Source: Paracoccus saliphilus (GTDB lineage Bacteria; Pseudomonadota; Alphaproteobacteria; Rhodobacterales; Rhodobacteraceae). Taken from it: a stretch of DNA of 64,000 nucleotides. The stretch is from the NCBI RefSeq assembly GCF_028553805.1, contig NZ_CP067140.1, forward strand, positions 682,001-746,000. The letters are read 5' to 3'. Position numbers and translations under genes: made by a program. The notes below the pieces were generated by a model. It was not told the origin of the DNA and searched no databases. It was given only the letters and a program-made list of their open reading frames with translations. Position 1 is the stretch's first letter, and the number at the start of each line of letters is the position of its first letter. This document shows, in pieces, positions 42,420-51,614 of this stretch.

Positions 42420-44699
42420 CTATTTCACCGTTCCCAAGCCACCTGCCGATATCGCGGCCATGTTCAGGATGTCGTTCACCGTCGAAGTGGTCGAGCAAAT
42501 CTGGATAGGCTGCGGAACCCCCGTCAGGATCGGTCCGATCACCGTTGCACCGGCCATCTCCTGCATCAGCTTGACCGAGATCGAGGCCGAATGCCTTGCG
42601 GGCATCACCATGACATTGGCGGGGCCGGTCAGGCGGCTGAAGGGATAGCGCGCCGCCGATTCCGGGTTCAGGGCGACATCCACCGTCATCTCGCCCTCAT
42701 ATTCGAAATCCACCTTGCGCGCATCCAGCACCATCGGTGCCTCCGCCATCTTGGTGGCGCGCTCGCTGACCGGATAGCCGAAATTCGAGAATGACAGGAA
42801 GGCGACACGCGGCTCCAGCCCCAATCCCCGCGCCACGACCGCGCCGCGCGTGGCGATATCGGCCAGGTCCTCGGCCTCGGGCCATTCATGCACCAGCGTG
42901 TCGCCAATCAATACGATCCGCCCCTTGTGCAAGATGGCGGTGATCCCGACAGCCCCGTCTTGCGGACGCAGATCGAAGACCTGCCCCATCTGGTCCAGCA
43001 CATGCGCGCTCTTGCGTGTCGCCCCCGTTACCAGCCCGTCGCCATGCCCATGCGCGAGCATCAAGGCGGCAAAGACATGCCGGTCGCGATTGGCCAGCCG
43101 GTTGGTGTCCTCCCGGTCCATGCCCTTGCGCTGAAGCCGGGCATAGAGGAAATCGTGATAAGCCTCGAGATGGCGGGTATTGGCGGCATTGACCACCGTG
43201 ATCTCGCGGACGGCATCGGCAAGCCCCGCCGCCTCCAGCTTTTCCTTGACGTCATTCTCGCGGCCCACGACCAGCGCCTGCCCCATGCCGCCACGCTGCC
43301 ATGCCACGGCGGCGCGCAACACGCGCGGATCGTCGCCCTCGGCAAAGATCATCCGGGCCTGAGAATTACGCGCGCGGGCGTGCATTCCCTGCAGGATCGC
43401 CGCGGTCGGATCCATCCGCGCCTTCAGCGACTGGATATAGCCCTCCATGTCGATGATCGGGCGACGGGCGACCCCGGTATCCATCCCGGCCCTGGCCACT
43501 GCCGGAGGCACGACATGGATCAACCGGGGATCGAATGGGGTGGGAATGATATAGTCGCGGCCGAATTGCAGCTTGCGGCCATAGGCGGCGGCCACCTCGT
43601 CGGGCACATCCTCGCGCGCCAGCCCGGCCAGGGCGCGGGCGCAGGCGATCTTCATCTCGTCATTGATGGCGCGGGCATGAATGTCCAGCGCGCCCCTGAA
43701 CAGATAGGGGAAGCCCAGCACATTGTTGACCTGGTTGGGGTAATCGCTGCGCCCCGTGGCCACGATCGCATCGGCGCGCACGGCATGGGCATCCTCGGGG
43801 GTGATCTCCGGATCGGGATTTGCCATGGCGAAGATGACCGGATTGTCGGCCATGGATTGCACCATCTCCTGCGTCACCGCCCCCTTGACGGACACGCCAA
43901 GGAACACGTCGGCGCCCTTCATCACCTCTTCCAGGCTACGCGCCTCGGTCACCACCGCATGGGCCGATTTCCACTGGTTCATGCCCTCGGTCCGGCCCTG
44001 GTAGATCACGCCCTTGGTGTCGCACATGATACAGTTGTCATGCCCCGCACCCATCGACTTCAACAGCTCCAGACATGCGATCCCCGCCGCCCCCGCGCCA
44101 TTGAGCACGATCTTCACATCCTCGATCTTCTTGCCGGTCAGCTCCAGAGCGTTGATCAGCCCGGCCGCACAGATCACGGCGGTCCCGTGCTGATCGTCAT
44201 GGAAGACCGGGATATCCATCGCTTCTTTCAGGCGCTGCTCGATGATGAAACATTCCGGCGCCTTGATATCCTCAAGGTTGATCCCGCCGAAGGCCGGCCC
44301 CATCAGCCGGACGGCACTGATGATCTCTTCCGGGTCCTCGCTGTCCAGCTCGATATCGATGGCGTTGACATCGGCAAAGCGCTTGAACAGCACCGACTTG
44401 CCCTCCATCACCGGCTTCGAGGCCAGCGCGCCCAGATTGCCAAGCCCCAGGATGGCAGTGCCGTTCGAGACGACCGCGACCATGTTGCCCTTGTTGGTAT
44501 AATCATAGGCCGTCTCGGGCCGGTCCGCGATGGCCTGCACCGGCACCGCGACACCAGGAGAATAAGCCAGCGACAGGTCACGCTGCGTTGTCATCGGGGT
44601 CGAGGCGATGATGTCGAATTTCCCCGGACGCGGCTCCATGTGATAGGCCAGCGCCTCTTCGGGCGTGATGCGTGACTTGCTGCGGTTCTTATCGACCAT
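42420..44699 (-). CDS. maeB: NADP-dependent malic enzyme with C-terminal phosphotransacetylase-like domain
   Basis: A 759-residue MaeB. The malic-enzyme half (residues 1-430) has YSPGVAVPV, FHDDQHGTAV and NGAGAAGIACLEL for substrate, metal and NADP binding; the C-terminal half resembles phosphotransacetylase (MIFAEGDDPRVLRAA) and is regulatory, sensing acetyl-CoA in relatives. It converts malate to pyruvate and makes NADPH. ATG 44699 follows CAGGGGGGAACC. Upstream extension is not coding. Confidence 0.94.
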   Translation of the reverse strand: MVDKNRSKSRITPEEALAYHMEPRPGKFDIIASTPMTTQRDLSLAYSPGVAVPVQAIADRPETAYDYTNKGNMVAVVSNGTAILGLGNLGALASKPVMEGKSVLFKRFADVNAIDIELDSEDPEEIISAVRLMGPAFGGINLEDIKAPECFIIEQRLKEAMDIPVFHDDQHGTAVICAAGLINALELTGKKIEDVKIVLNGAGAAGIACLELLKSMGAGHDNCIMCDTKGVIYQGRTEGMNQWKSAHAVVTEARSLEEVMKGADVFLGVSVKGAVTQEMVQSMADNPVIFAMANPDPEITPEDAHAVRADAIVATGRSDYPNQVNNVLGFPYLFRGALDIHARAINDEMKIACARALAGLAREDVPDEVAAAYGRKLQFGRDYIIPTPFDPRLIHVVPPAVARAGMDTGVARRPIIDMEGYIQSLKARMDPTAAILQGMHARARNSQARMIFAEGDDPRVLRAAVAWQRGGMGQALVVGRENDVKEKLEAAGLADAVREITVVNAANTRHLEAYHDFLYARLQRKGMDREDTNRLANRDRHVFAALMLAHGHGDGLVTGATRKSAHVLDQMGQVFDLRPQDGAVGITAILHKGRIVLIGDTLVHEWPEAEDLADIATRGAVVARGLGLEPRVAFLSFSNFGYPVSERATKMAEAPMVLDARKVDFEYEGEMTVDVALNPESAARYPFSRLTGPANVMVMPARHSASISVKLMQEMAGATVIGPILTGVPQPIQICSTTSTVNDILNMAAISAGGLGTVK

Positions 44700-44752
44700 A
44701 CTGGTTCCCCCCTGACTACGTCCGACCTGCTTAGCGCGCCGCACCGGGGGCC

Positions 44753-46024
44753 TCAACGGCTTTCAAAAGACCGGCCTAGGAAACGCCAATAGGTCAGAGT
44801 GATCGTCGCGAAGGTTGCTATGGCCAGCCAGAAGGGAACCGTCAACGCGAATTCCCGCCCGAACAGGTCACTAAAGCTGCGGGTCAGAAGGCCCGCGACC
44901 AACATCCCGAAGGGGGCCATGCCGATGGCGAACAGCCGGTAGGCCGAATTCACCCGGCCCAGTAATCTGCGTGGAATGTGCCGTTGCCGGTACGAGACCG
45001 AAACCGTGTTCCACAAGATGCCACCGAACTCGCTGATAAGAAACCCTGCGCAAATCACGGCCAAAGCGCCGTAACCGCTGCTTGACAGCAGCACCGTCAG
45101 CGGAAAGGCAAAGGTCGAGATCATCGCCGCTTGCAGGACGCGCCCCCGGCCAAAGCGGGTCACGATGCGGTCATTGACCAGCCCTGCCGCAACCCCACCG
45201 ACCGCGCCAGACGCCATGATCGCAGAAAGGGCCAGTGGACCAAGCTGCAGCCTCTCCTGCACGATCAGGACCAGCGTGACCATCATCGCCTCGAAGGCGA
45301 AATTGAAGAAACCGGTCAAAAGGGCCAGCCCCCGCAGGATCGGCTGGCTCAGCAGAAAGGCGAGGCCTTCACGCAGCTCAACGCGCCAGTTGCGGTCTTG
45401 CATGGGTTCTCCCGAGATATCGGCGCGGAAATCGCCATGCAGGCAAAAAACGAGACCCACGGCAAGCGCCATCGCGGCGGCGTTGACGGCGAAGGGCAAT
45501 GCCAGCGAAACGCCGATCAGAACCCCTGCCAGCGCCGTGCCGACGAAAAGGTTCATCACCATCTCGACCGACCATAACCGGCCATTCGCGCGCTCCAGCC
45601 CTTCCTCGGGGATCAGCGAGGGCAGGATGGTCTGGGCGGCATTGTCGCGCAGGACCTCGGCCGCGCCGACGGTGATGGCGCAGATCGCGATCAGGGTGAA
45701 GACGACCGGCTGATCGGTGCCGCGCAGGGGCGGCGGATCGAAGGGCAGCGCTATCCAGATGGCGATGGCGGCGCTGACATAGGCGACGACACGGATCATA
45801 TCGGCGGCAAGGATTGCCCGGCGCCGGTCAATCCGGTCGATAAGCAGTCCCGCAGGCAGTGAGAACACGAACCACGGCGCCTTGAGCGCGACAGGCACCA
45901 ACGCGATCAGCAGCGGGTCGCGGGTCAGTTGCGTGGCCAGCCATGCCCATGCGACCAGCGCGATCCCGTCCCCCAGATTGGTAAGGCCGGAGGCTGCGAT
46001 GAAACGGGCAAGGGGGCTGCGCAT
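44753..46024 (-). CDS. MFS transporter (MFS_3 / EntS-like exporter branch)
   Basis: A 423-residue protein with twelve hydrophobic segments. The start FIAASGLTNLGDGIALVAWA and LPAGLLIDRIDRRRAILAAD (the loop 2-3 MFS motif) place it with the EntS/MFS_3 group of exporters. Substrate unknown. It is upstream of maeB on the same strand, 53 bp away, and may be expressed independently. Confidence 0.85.
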   Translation of the reverse strand: MRSPLARFIAASGLTNLGDGIALVAWAWLATQLTRDPLLIALVPVALKAPWFVFSLPAGLLIDRIDRRRAILAADMIRVVAYVSAAIAIWIALPFDPPPLRGTDQPVVFTLIAICAITVGAAEVLRDNAAQTILPSLIPEEGLERANGRLWSVEMVMNLFVGTALAGVLIGVSLALPFAVNAAAMALAVGLVFCLHGDFRADISGEPMQDRNWRVELREGLAFLLSQPILRGLALLTGFFNFAFEAMMVTLVLIVQERLQLGPLALSAIMASGAVGGVAAGLVNDRIVTRFGRGRVLQAAMISTFAFPLTVLLSSSGYGALAVICAGFLISEFGGILWNTVSVSYRQRHIPRRLLGRVNSAYRLFAIGMAPFGMLVAGLLTRSFSDLFGREFALTVPFWLAIATFATITLTYWRFLGRSFESR

Positions 46025-46081
46025 CGGCAGAGGCTAGCGCCGCGCGTCATGGCCCGCAAGCGGCAGTTCTTCGTCCTGGCG

Positions 46082-46807
46082 TCAGAGAGAGACTTTCGCA
46101 AAGCTGTCGCGCAGGGCGGCGGACCATGCGGCGCTCATATGCATGAAATCGGGATCGCCCTCTTCGATTCGGCGTTTCATCGAAATGGTGCAAGCGTCCT
46201 TTTCGATCACCGCCAGATCCAGCGGCATGCCGACCGACAGGTTCGACCGCAGGGTCGAGTCCATGGACAGGAGCACCGCCTTTTGCGCATCGGCAAGGCT
46301 GGTCTCGGGCCGGACGACCCGGTCGAGGATCGGTTTGCCGTATTTATGCTCGCCGATCTGCAGGAAGGGCGTGTCCTCGGTCGCCTCGATGAAATTGCCC
46401 TCCGGGTAGATCAGGAACATGCGCATGTCCCCGCCCTTGCGTTGGCCGGCGACGATCATGCTTGCCGAGGCCCTCTGGCTGAGTTCGCGGTGCTGTTCGA
46501 CGATCTCGCGCCGCGTGCGCGCCAGCGTATCCCCGATGATAGAGGCGACACGCAGCATCGACGGCGCTTTCAGGACCGAACTCGTCTCATCCGCCGCCTC
46601 GTCCTCGGTGGCTTCTTCCAGCCGCGCAAGCGTGGTCTGGGTCAGCGACAGCGAGCCGGCGGTCATGATCGCGATCACGCGCTCTTCCGGTTGCTCGAAA
46701 AAGAACATCTTGCGGTAGCTGGCGATATTGTCGAGGCCGGCATTCGTGCGCGTATCCGACAACAGCACAAGCCCGGCATCGAGTTTCAGACCGACGCAAT
46801 AGGTCAT
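46082..46807 (-). CDS. Anbu-type proteasome-like threonine peptidase
   Basis: A 241-residue member of the Ntn-hydrolase family known as Anbu or bacterial proteasome homologue. After Met removal the catalytic threonine is exposed (MTYCVGLKLDAG), and Asp18 in SDTRTN and Lys33 in YRKMF complete the active site. Anbu usually lies with a circularly permuted ATP-grasp, an alpha-E protein and a transglutaminase; none is adjacent here. ATG 46807 is chosen because it gives the N-terminal Thr; the upstream frame is spurious. Four 11-bp repeats lie about 280 bp upstream. Confidence 0.9.
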   Translation of the reverse strand: MTYCVGLKLDAGLVLLSDTRTNAGLDNIASYRKMFFFEQPEERVIAIMTAGSLSLTQTTLARLEEATEDEAADETSSVLKAPSMLRVASIIGDTLARTRREIVEQHRELSQRASASMIVAGQRKGGDMRMFLIYPEGNFIEATEDTPFLQIGEHKYGKPILDRVVRPETSLADAQKAVLLSMDSTLRSNLSVGMPLDLAVIEKDACTISMKRRIEEGDPDFMHMSAAWSAALRDSFAKVSL

Positions 46808-47243
46808 TCGAAAAACGCCCCGATTAAACCTGCCCGATATCTCCGGACCGGGATTCCACGGCGCAATCTCTGCTCTATCATCTGCTTTGGCAAGGGTGTT
46901 TCGGTTGATGAGGCGTCGCAACCGAACCTGGCTCTGTCTGCGATGCCATCCGCCGGAACGGATGAAGAGAGAAGGGCGCTCTCTGGCCGCTCTCGTTGCG
47001 CTTCGATGGTTCAATCTGCACGGGACTTTGCGGTAAAACGGTTGCGTGATGCCGAGAATGGTGGTCGGCGACGCATTCTTGCAAAGGCTGTGCACACCCT
47101 GTGTACAGGTTGTGCACGTCCGGTGTACGGATGTCACAGGCGAAAACCCAGCAATTGCTGGGCCGGAGGCTCTCATGATCGGCGCTGTTGCGCAAAGCAA
47201 CGCGCGCTCCTGCCGCAACGCTCGCCGGTCAGGGTGAAAACCC
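46808..47243. other. Intergenic region upstream of the Anbu gene, containing tandem repeats
   Basis: A 436-bp region between the stop of the fused ABC ATPase gene and the Anbu start, both reverse-strand. Apart from the tandem 11-bp repeats at 47089-47132 and a small AGGGT-GAAA-ACCCT hairpin touching the ATPase stop at 47231-47244, I see nothing. Reading frames crossing it are shadows. Confidence 0.6.
47089..47132. repeat. Four tandem 11-bp repeats (iteron-like)
   Basis: Consecutive 11-mers are TGTGCACACCC, TGTGTACAGGT, TGTGCACGTCC and GGTGTACGGAT, sharing the consensus [TG]GTG[CT]ACNNNN with no gaps. The 11-bp period places each core on one face of the helix; cores GTGCAC and GTGTAC alternate. 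They are 282-325 bp upstream of the Anbu start and 111-155 bp after the ABC ATPase stop. Likely a multi-site binding array for a regulator; the protein is unknown. Confidence 0.6.
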
Positions 47244-48812
47244 TCAGGCGGCGACCCAATCCTCGGGGATGCGCGGCATCGCCTTGATCAGGCTTTGCGT
47301 ATAGGGATGGCTGGGCGCCTCGATGATCCGTTTGGCGGGACCGTCCTCGACGATCCGGCCCTTCTCCATCACCAGAACCCGGTCGGCCACGCCCCGCACG
47401 ACCGACAGGTCATGGCTGATGAAGAGATAGGAAAGCCCGTGGCTGCGCCTTAGATCAGCCAGCAAATCAAGCACTTGCGACCGGACACGGACATCCAGCG
47501 CACTGACCGCCTCATCCAAGACGATGAGTTCGGGTCGAATGATCAGCGCGCGGGCAATGGCGATCCGCTGACGCTGCCCGCCCGAGAACTCATGGATATA
47601 TTTGCGGCTGTCCGTGGCTGACAGGCCGACCTCTTCCAGCGCCGCACTGACACGGCTGCGCCAGTCGTTCGGGCGGCCTGTCAGATGGAATGGCTCGGCC
47701 ACCAGCCGCTCGACCCGCCAGCGCGGATTGAAGCTGCCGAACGGGTCCTGAAAGACCACCTGCGCCTTGGCGCGCAATTCTCGCGGCATCGAACGGCCTG
47801 CCGTAACCTCTTGCCCGGAAACGCGAATTTTTCCTCCCTGCAGCGGATCGAGCCCCAGAATTGCCCGTGTCAGAGTGGATTTCCCGCAACCGGATTCGCC
47901 CACCAGCCCGACGCTTTCACCGCACCCGATCGTCAGGCTGACCCCATCCACCGCCCGCAAGATACCCGCGTTCCCCGGCAGGCGATATTCCCGAACCGCG
48001 CTATCGACCTGCAGCAGAGGCTCCTGCTCGTCCGTAGAGCCTCCGCCGGCCGGAACATGGCGCGAGGCTGCGAAAAGTTCGCGCGTATAGGGATGCGCCT
48101 GCCTGCGGAACAATGCCTCGGTCGGGCCTTCCTCGACAATCTCGCCCGCCTTCATCACCGCCACCCGGTCGGCGATACCCGCGACGACGGCAAGGTCATG
48201 GGTAATCAGCAGCATCGCCATGCCTTCGTCACGTACCAGACCTGCCAGCAAATCAAGGATTTGCGCCTGCGTGGTCACGTCCAGCGCGGTGGTCGGTTCA
48301 TCCGCGATCAGCAGGTCGGGACGCTCGGCGATGGCCAGCGCGATGGCGACCCGCTGGCGTTGCCCGCCCGACAGTTCATGCGGAAAGAGGGTCAAGGGAA
48401 AGCGCGGCTCTGGCAGGCCGACCCGGTCCAGTTTTTCCCGCGCACGGGCCAGCGCCGCCCCCCGGTCCATACGATGATGGATGCGCAGCACCTCGGCCAC
48501 TTGATCGCCGATATTCATCAGCGGATTCAAGGCGGTCATCGGTTCCTGGAAAATCATTCCGATACGGTTTCCACGGATCTTGCACATCTGCGCCTCGGGC
48601 GTGGACAGCAGGTCCTGCCCATCCAGCATGATCTGACCCGACGCCCTCGCCCCGCGCGGCAACAGCCCCATGATTGCAAGCGATGTAATGGACTTGCCGC
48701 TGCCGGATTCCCCGACCAACCCGGTGATCGTGCCGGGGGTGAGCCGCAGATCGACCTTTTGCAGGATCGCGGTGCCTTTGATCGAAACGGAGAGCTTGCG
48801 CGCCTCGATCAT
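47244..48812 (-). CDS. Fused two-domain ATPase of a peptide/nickel-type ABC importer
   Basis: A 522-residue protein with two full ATPase domains in tandem: Walker A GESGSGKS at residues 34-41 with [12 protein letters not shown], and a second GESGCGKST near residue 303 with signature FSGGQRQR and LIVLDEAVSALD. It replaces separate DppD and DppF subunits, like YejF and GsiA. In the second Walker B the usual Pro after Glu is Ala, a common variant. ATG 48812 overlaps the permease stop by 4 bp. Confidence 0.92.
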   Translation of the reverse strand: MIEARKLSVSIKGTAILQKVDLRLTPGTITGLVGESGSGKSITSLAIMGLLPRGARASGQIMLDGQDLLSTPEAQMCKIRGNRIGMIFQEPMTALNPLMNIGDQVAEVLRIHHRMDRGAALARAREKLDRVGLPEPRFPLTLFPHELSGGQRQRVAIALAIAERPDLLIADEPTTALDVTTQAQILDLLAGLVRDEGMAMLLITHDLAVVAGIADRVAVMKAGEIVEEGPTEALFRRQAHPYTRELFAASRHVPAGGGSTDEQEPLLQVDSAVREYRLPGNAGILRAVDGVSLTIGCGESVGLVGESGCGKSTLTRAILGLDPLQGGKIRVSGQEVTAGRSMPRELRAKAQVVFQDPFGSFNPRWRVERLVAEPFHLTGRPNDWRSRVSAALEEVGLSATDSRKYIHEFSGGQRQRIAIARALIIRPELIVLDEAVSALDVRVRSQVLDLLADLRRSHGLSYLFISHDLSVVRGVADRVLVMEKGRIVEDGPAKRIIEAPSHPYTQSLIKAMPRIPEDWVAA

Positions 48813-49621
48813 CGCATCACTTTCAGCCGCGGGTCCAGGGCATCGCGCAGCCCATCGCCCAACAGGTTCAGCCCCAGCACCGTCAGCAGGATGCACAATC
48901 CGGGAATGATCGCGACATGCGGGGCCAGTGTCACCATGGTCTGCGCCTCGGCCAGCATCCGGCCCCAGCTTGGGGTGGGCGGCTGCGCGCCAAGGCCGAC
49001 ATAGGACAACCCGGCCTCGGCCAGGATGCCGAGACTGAACTGGATGGTACCCTGCACGATCAGCAGGTTGGCGATATTGGGCAGGACATGCTGCAGGCTG
49101 ATCAGCGCCGCCCCCTTGCCCGAAACCTCGGCGGCGCGGATATAGTCCAGTGTCCACAAGGGCAGGGCTCCGCCCCTCGTGACGCGGGCGAAAACGGGAA
49201 TGTTGAAGATGCCGATGGCGATGATTGCATTGACCGCCGATGGCCCGAAAATCGCCGTGATCAGGATCGCGATGACCAGCGAGGGAAAGGCGAAGATCAG
49301 GTCATTGCCCCGCATGATCGCCTCTTCCAGCCAACTGCCGCGCCGCGCCGCCGCGACTAGTCCCAATGGCACACCCAACCCCATGCCGATCCCGACCGCG
49401 ACCAGCGCCACGGCGATGGACACCCGTGCACCGACCATGATCATCGACAGGATGTCCCGCCCGAAATGATCGGTTCCCAGCCAATGCCCGGCACTTGGCG
49501 GCATCAGCTTGTCCGCGATGGCCATCTGCGTCACGTCATACGGCGTCCACAGGAAAGAGATCGCCGCCGCCAGCACCGCCAGACCGGCAAGCAGAGCGCC
49601 AAGGATCGTGCCGGGCCTCAT
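48809..49621 (-). CDS. ABC transporter permease, DppC type
   Basis: A 270-residue permease with the first helix at residues 7-25 (LGALLAGLAVLAAAISFLW in part), HWLGTDHFGRDILSMIMVGA, and FNLLGDGLRDALD-like end (LNLLGDGLRDALDPRLK). The start ATG 49621 overlaps the DppB-type gene's stop by 4 bp. Confidence 0.92.
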   Translation of the reverse strand: MRPGTILGALLAGLAVLAAAISFLWTPYDVTQMAIADKLMPPSAGHWLGTDHFGRDILSMIMVGARVSIAVALVAVGIGMGLGVPLGLVAAARRGSWLEEAIMRGNDLIFAFPSLVIAILITAIFGPSAVNAIIAIGIFNIPVFARVTRGGALPLWTLDYIRAAEVSGKGAALISLQHVLPNIANLLIVQGTIQFSLGILAEAGLSYVGLGAQPPTPSWGRMLAEAQTMVTLAPHVAIIPGLCILLTVLGLNLLGDGLRDALDPRLKVMR

Positions 49622-50559
49622 CGTTGCCTCAATCGCGGATCGACCAGGGCATAGGCGAGATCGACGATGAAGGTCACGGTGATGACCGCCGCCACCAGCA
49701 CGAGAACGGCGGATTGCACGACGATCAGGTCGCGCTGGTTGATCGCCTGAAAGATCAGCCGCCCCAATCCCGGCAGGTAGAAGACATTCTCGATGATGAT
49801 CGCTCCGGCCAGCAGAAAAGAAAACTGCATGCCCATGATCGTCAGTACGGGGATCAATGCGTTGCGCAGTGCATGCCGCCGCAGCACTTGCCCGGCGGTA
49901 AGCCCCTTGGCGCGGGCGGTGCGGATATAATCCTGCCCCTGTGTCTCGATCAGCGCGGATCGCAGCACCCGGGCAAGGATTGCGGCCTGCGGCAGGGCAA
50001 GCGCCACGGCGGGCAGGATCAGTGCCTTCAGCCCGGCCAGCGGATCGGACCATCCGGGAAAGCCGCCAGCAGGCAGCCATTGCAGCTTGACCGCGAAAAG
50101 CAGCACCAGCAGCATCGCGAACCAGAAATTCGGTAGCGCGATCCCCAGTTGCGTGCCGCCCATCACTGCCGCATCGCCGGCCCGGCCCCGGCGTGCGGCG
50201 GCATAGATGCCCACCGGCAGCGCGATGAAGGCCGCCAGGAGCAGGGCCAGAACCGCCAGCGCCAGCGATACTTGCAGCCGGTCGCCGATCAGTTCGGAAA
50301 TGGGCGCCTTGTAGGTGAAGCTCTGCCCGAAATCGCCCTGCAGCAGCGCCCCCAGCCAGTTCGCATAGCGAAGCGGCAGAGATTGGTCCAACCCCATCTG
50401 CTCGCGCAATGCGGCGATGGTCTCGGGCTGCGCGCCGGTTCCCAGCATGAAGCTTGCCGGGTCTCCGGGCACCAGTTCGACCACCGAAAAGATCACCGCC
50501 GAGGCGACCAGCAGGCTCAGCCCCAACGACAATATCCGGCGGAAGGAATAACGCAGCAT
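49618..50559 (-). CDS. ABC transporter permease, DppB type
   Basis: A 313-residue permease with LSLGLSLLVASAVIFSVVEL and VPGDPASFMLG at the start. It is the first gene of this three-gene operon; no substrate-binding protein gene is beside it in either direction, so the binding protein must be elsewhere or shared. Divergent from the SDR gene at 50651. Confidence 0.92.
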   Translation of the reverse strand: MLRYSFRRILSLGLSLLVASAVIFSVVELVPGDPASFMLGTGAQPETIAALREQMGLDQSLPLRYANWLGALLQGDFGQSFTYKAPISELIGDRLQVSLALAVLALLLAAFIALPVGIYAAARRGRAGDAAVMGGTQLGIALPNFWFAMLLVLLFAVKLQWLPAGGFPGWSDPLAGLKALILPAVALALPQAAILARVLRSALIETQGQDYIRTARAKGLTAGQVLRRHALRNALIPVLTIMGMQFSFLLAGAIIIENVFYLPGLGRLIFQAINQRDLIVVQSAVLVLVAAVITVTFIVDLAYALVDPRLRQR

Positions 50560-50650
50560 GACAGGACGTTAATCCGCGCATCTGGTGGGGTAAAGTGGCT
50601 TGCGGCGGCGGCTCACTCTGCGATCATGCCGGCAAAGGATGGAGGAAAAG

Positions 50651-51391
50651 ATGAGATTGCAGGACAAGACGGCCATCGTCACCGGAGGCGGCTCGGGCTT
50701 TGGCGCGGGTATCGCACGCAAATTCGCGGCGGAGGGCGCGCGGGTCATGGTGGCCGACATCAATGGCGAGGCTGCCGCGCGGATCGCCGAAGAGATCGGT
50801 GGCCAGGCCGTTCGCGCCGATGTAGCCGACTCCCGGAGCGTGGCAGAGTTGGCCCGAGAGACGCGGGCAAGGCTGGGTGGGATCGATATCGTGGTGAACA
50901 ATGCCGGGGTGACGCATCTGCCCACCTTGATGGAGGATGTCAGCGAAGAGGATTTCGACCGGGTGATGTCGGTCAATTGCAAATCGGTCTACCTGATGTC
51001 GCGAGAAATCGTGCCGATCATGAAAGAGGCAGGGCGGGGCGCAATCGTCAATATCGCCTCGACCGCGGGGGTCTCTCCGCGCCCACGCCTGAACTGGTAC
51101 AATGCCTCGAAGGGCTGGCTGATCACCGCGACCAAGGCCATGGCGGTGGAACTCGCGCCTTTCGGCATCCGCGTGAACGCGCTCAACCCTGTCGCGGGCG
51201 AAACGCCCCTGCTGAAAAGCTTCATGGGCGAGGACACCCCCGAGATGCGGGCGAAATTCCTGTCGACGATCCCGATCGGCCGTTTCTCGACGCCCGAGGA
51301 TCTGGGCAATGCCGCCTGTTTCCTTGCCTCGGACGAAGCATCGATGATTACCGGGGTCGCGATGGAGGTCGATGGCGGGCGCTGTATCTAG
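50651..51391 (+). CDS. SDR-family oxidoreductase (FabG-like)
   Basis: A 246-residue short-chain dehydrogenase. TGGGSGFGAGIARKFA is the cofactor loop; VVNNAGVTHLP, then YNASKGWL supply Asn, Tyr and Lys; MITGVAMEVDGGRCI ends the protein. Start ATG 50651 is behind GGAGGAAAAG. Substrate unknown; a glucose or 3-oxoacyl-type dehydrogenase label would be only a guess. Confidence 0.85.
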   Translation: MRLQDKTAIVTGGGSGFGAGIARKFAAEGARVMVADINGEAAARIAEEIGGQAVRADVADSRSVAELARETRARLGGIDIVVNNAGVTHLPTLMEDVSEEDFDRVMSVNCKSVYLMSREIVPIMKEAGRGAIVNIASTAGVSPRPRLNWYNASKGWLITATKAMAVELAPFGIRVNALNPVAGETPLLKSFMGEDTPEMRAKFLSTIPIGRFSTPEDLGNAACFLASDEASMITGVAMEVDGGRCI

Positions 51392-51614
51392 GTGGGACAT
51401 GCAGCTTGCCGGGTTGTCAGTCCGGCTGCCGTGTTTCGGCTCGTTATCCTGCTTGCCGCAGCAAACGCCTCTGGTGTTCGGTACAAGCGAACGCGGAGTT
51501 CCGGCCCCCTTGTCTGGATCGGAACGGCTCGAATGGGCATTGTCCTTGCGATGCGTGACATGAAGGGCCCGTGCAACCGGCACCGGCCAAGGCGAAATTC
51601 AGGAGAGGCTTCAG

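Noticed and set aside
42888..44675. A 595-codon forward frame opposite maeB
   Set aside because: Antisense shadow with His/Arg-rich composition; maeB is unambiguous.
46808..47218. N-terminal extension of the Anbu protein by about 137 residues
   Set aside because: The catalytic Thr must follow the initiator Met, and the upstream translation includes the tandem DNA repeats and is not protein-like.
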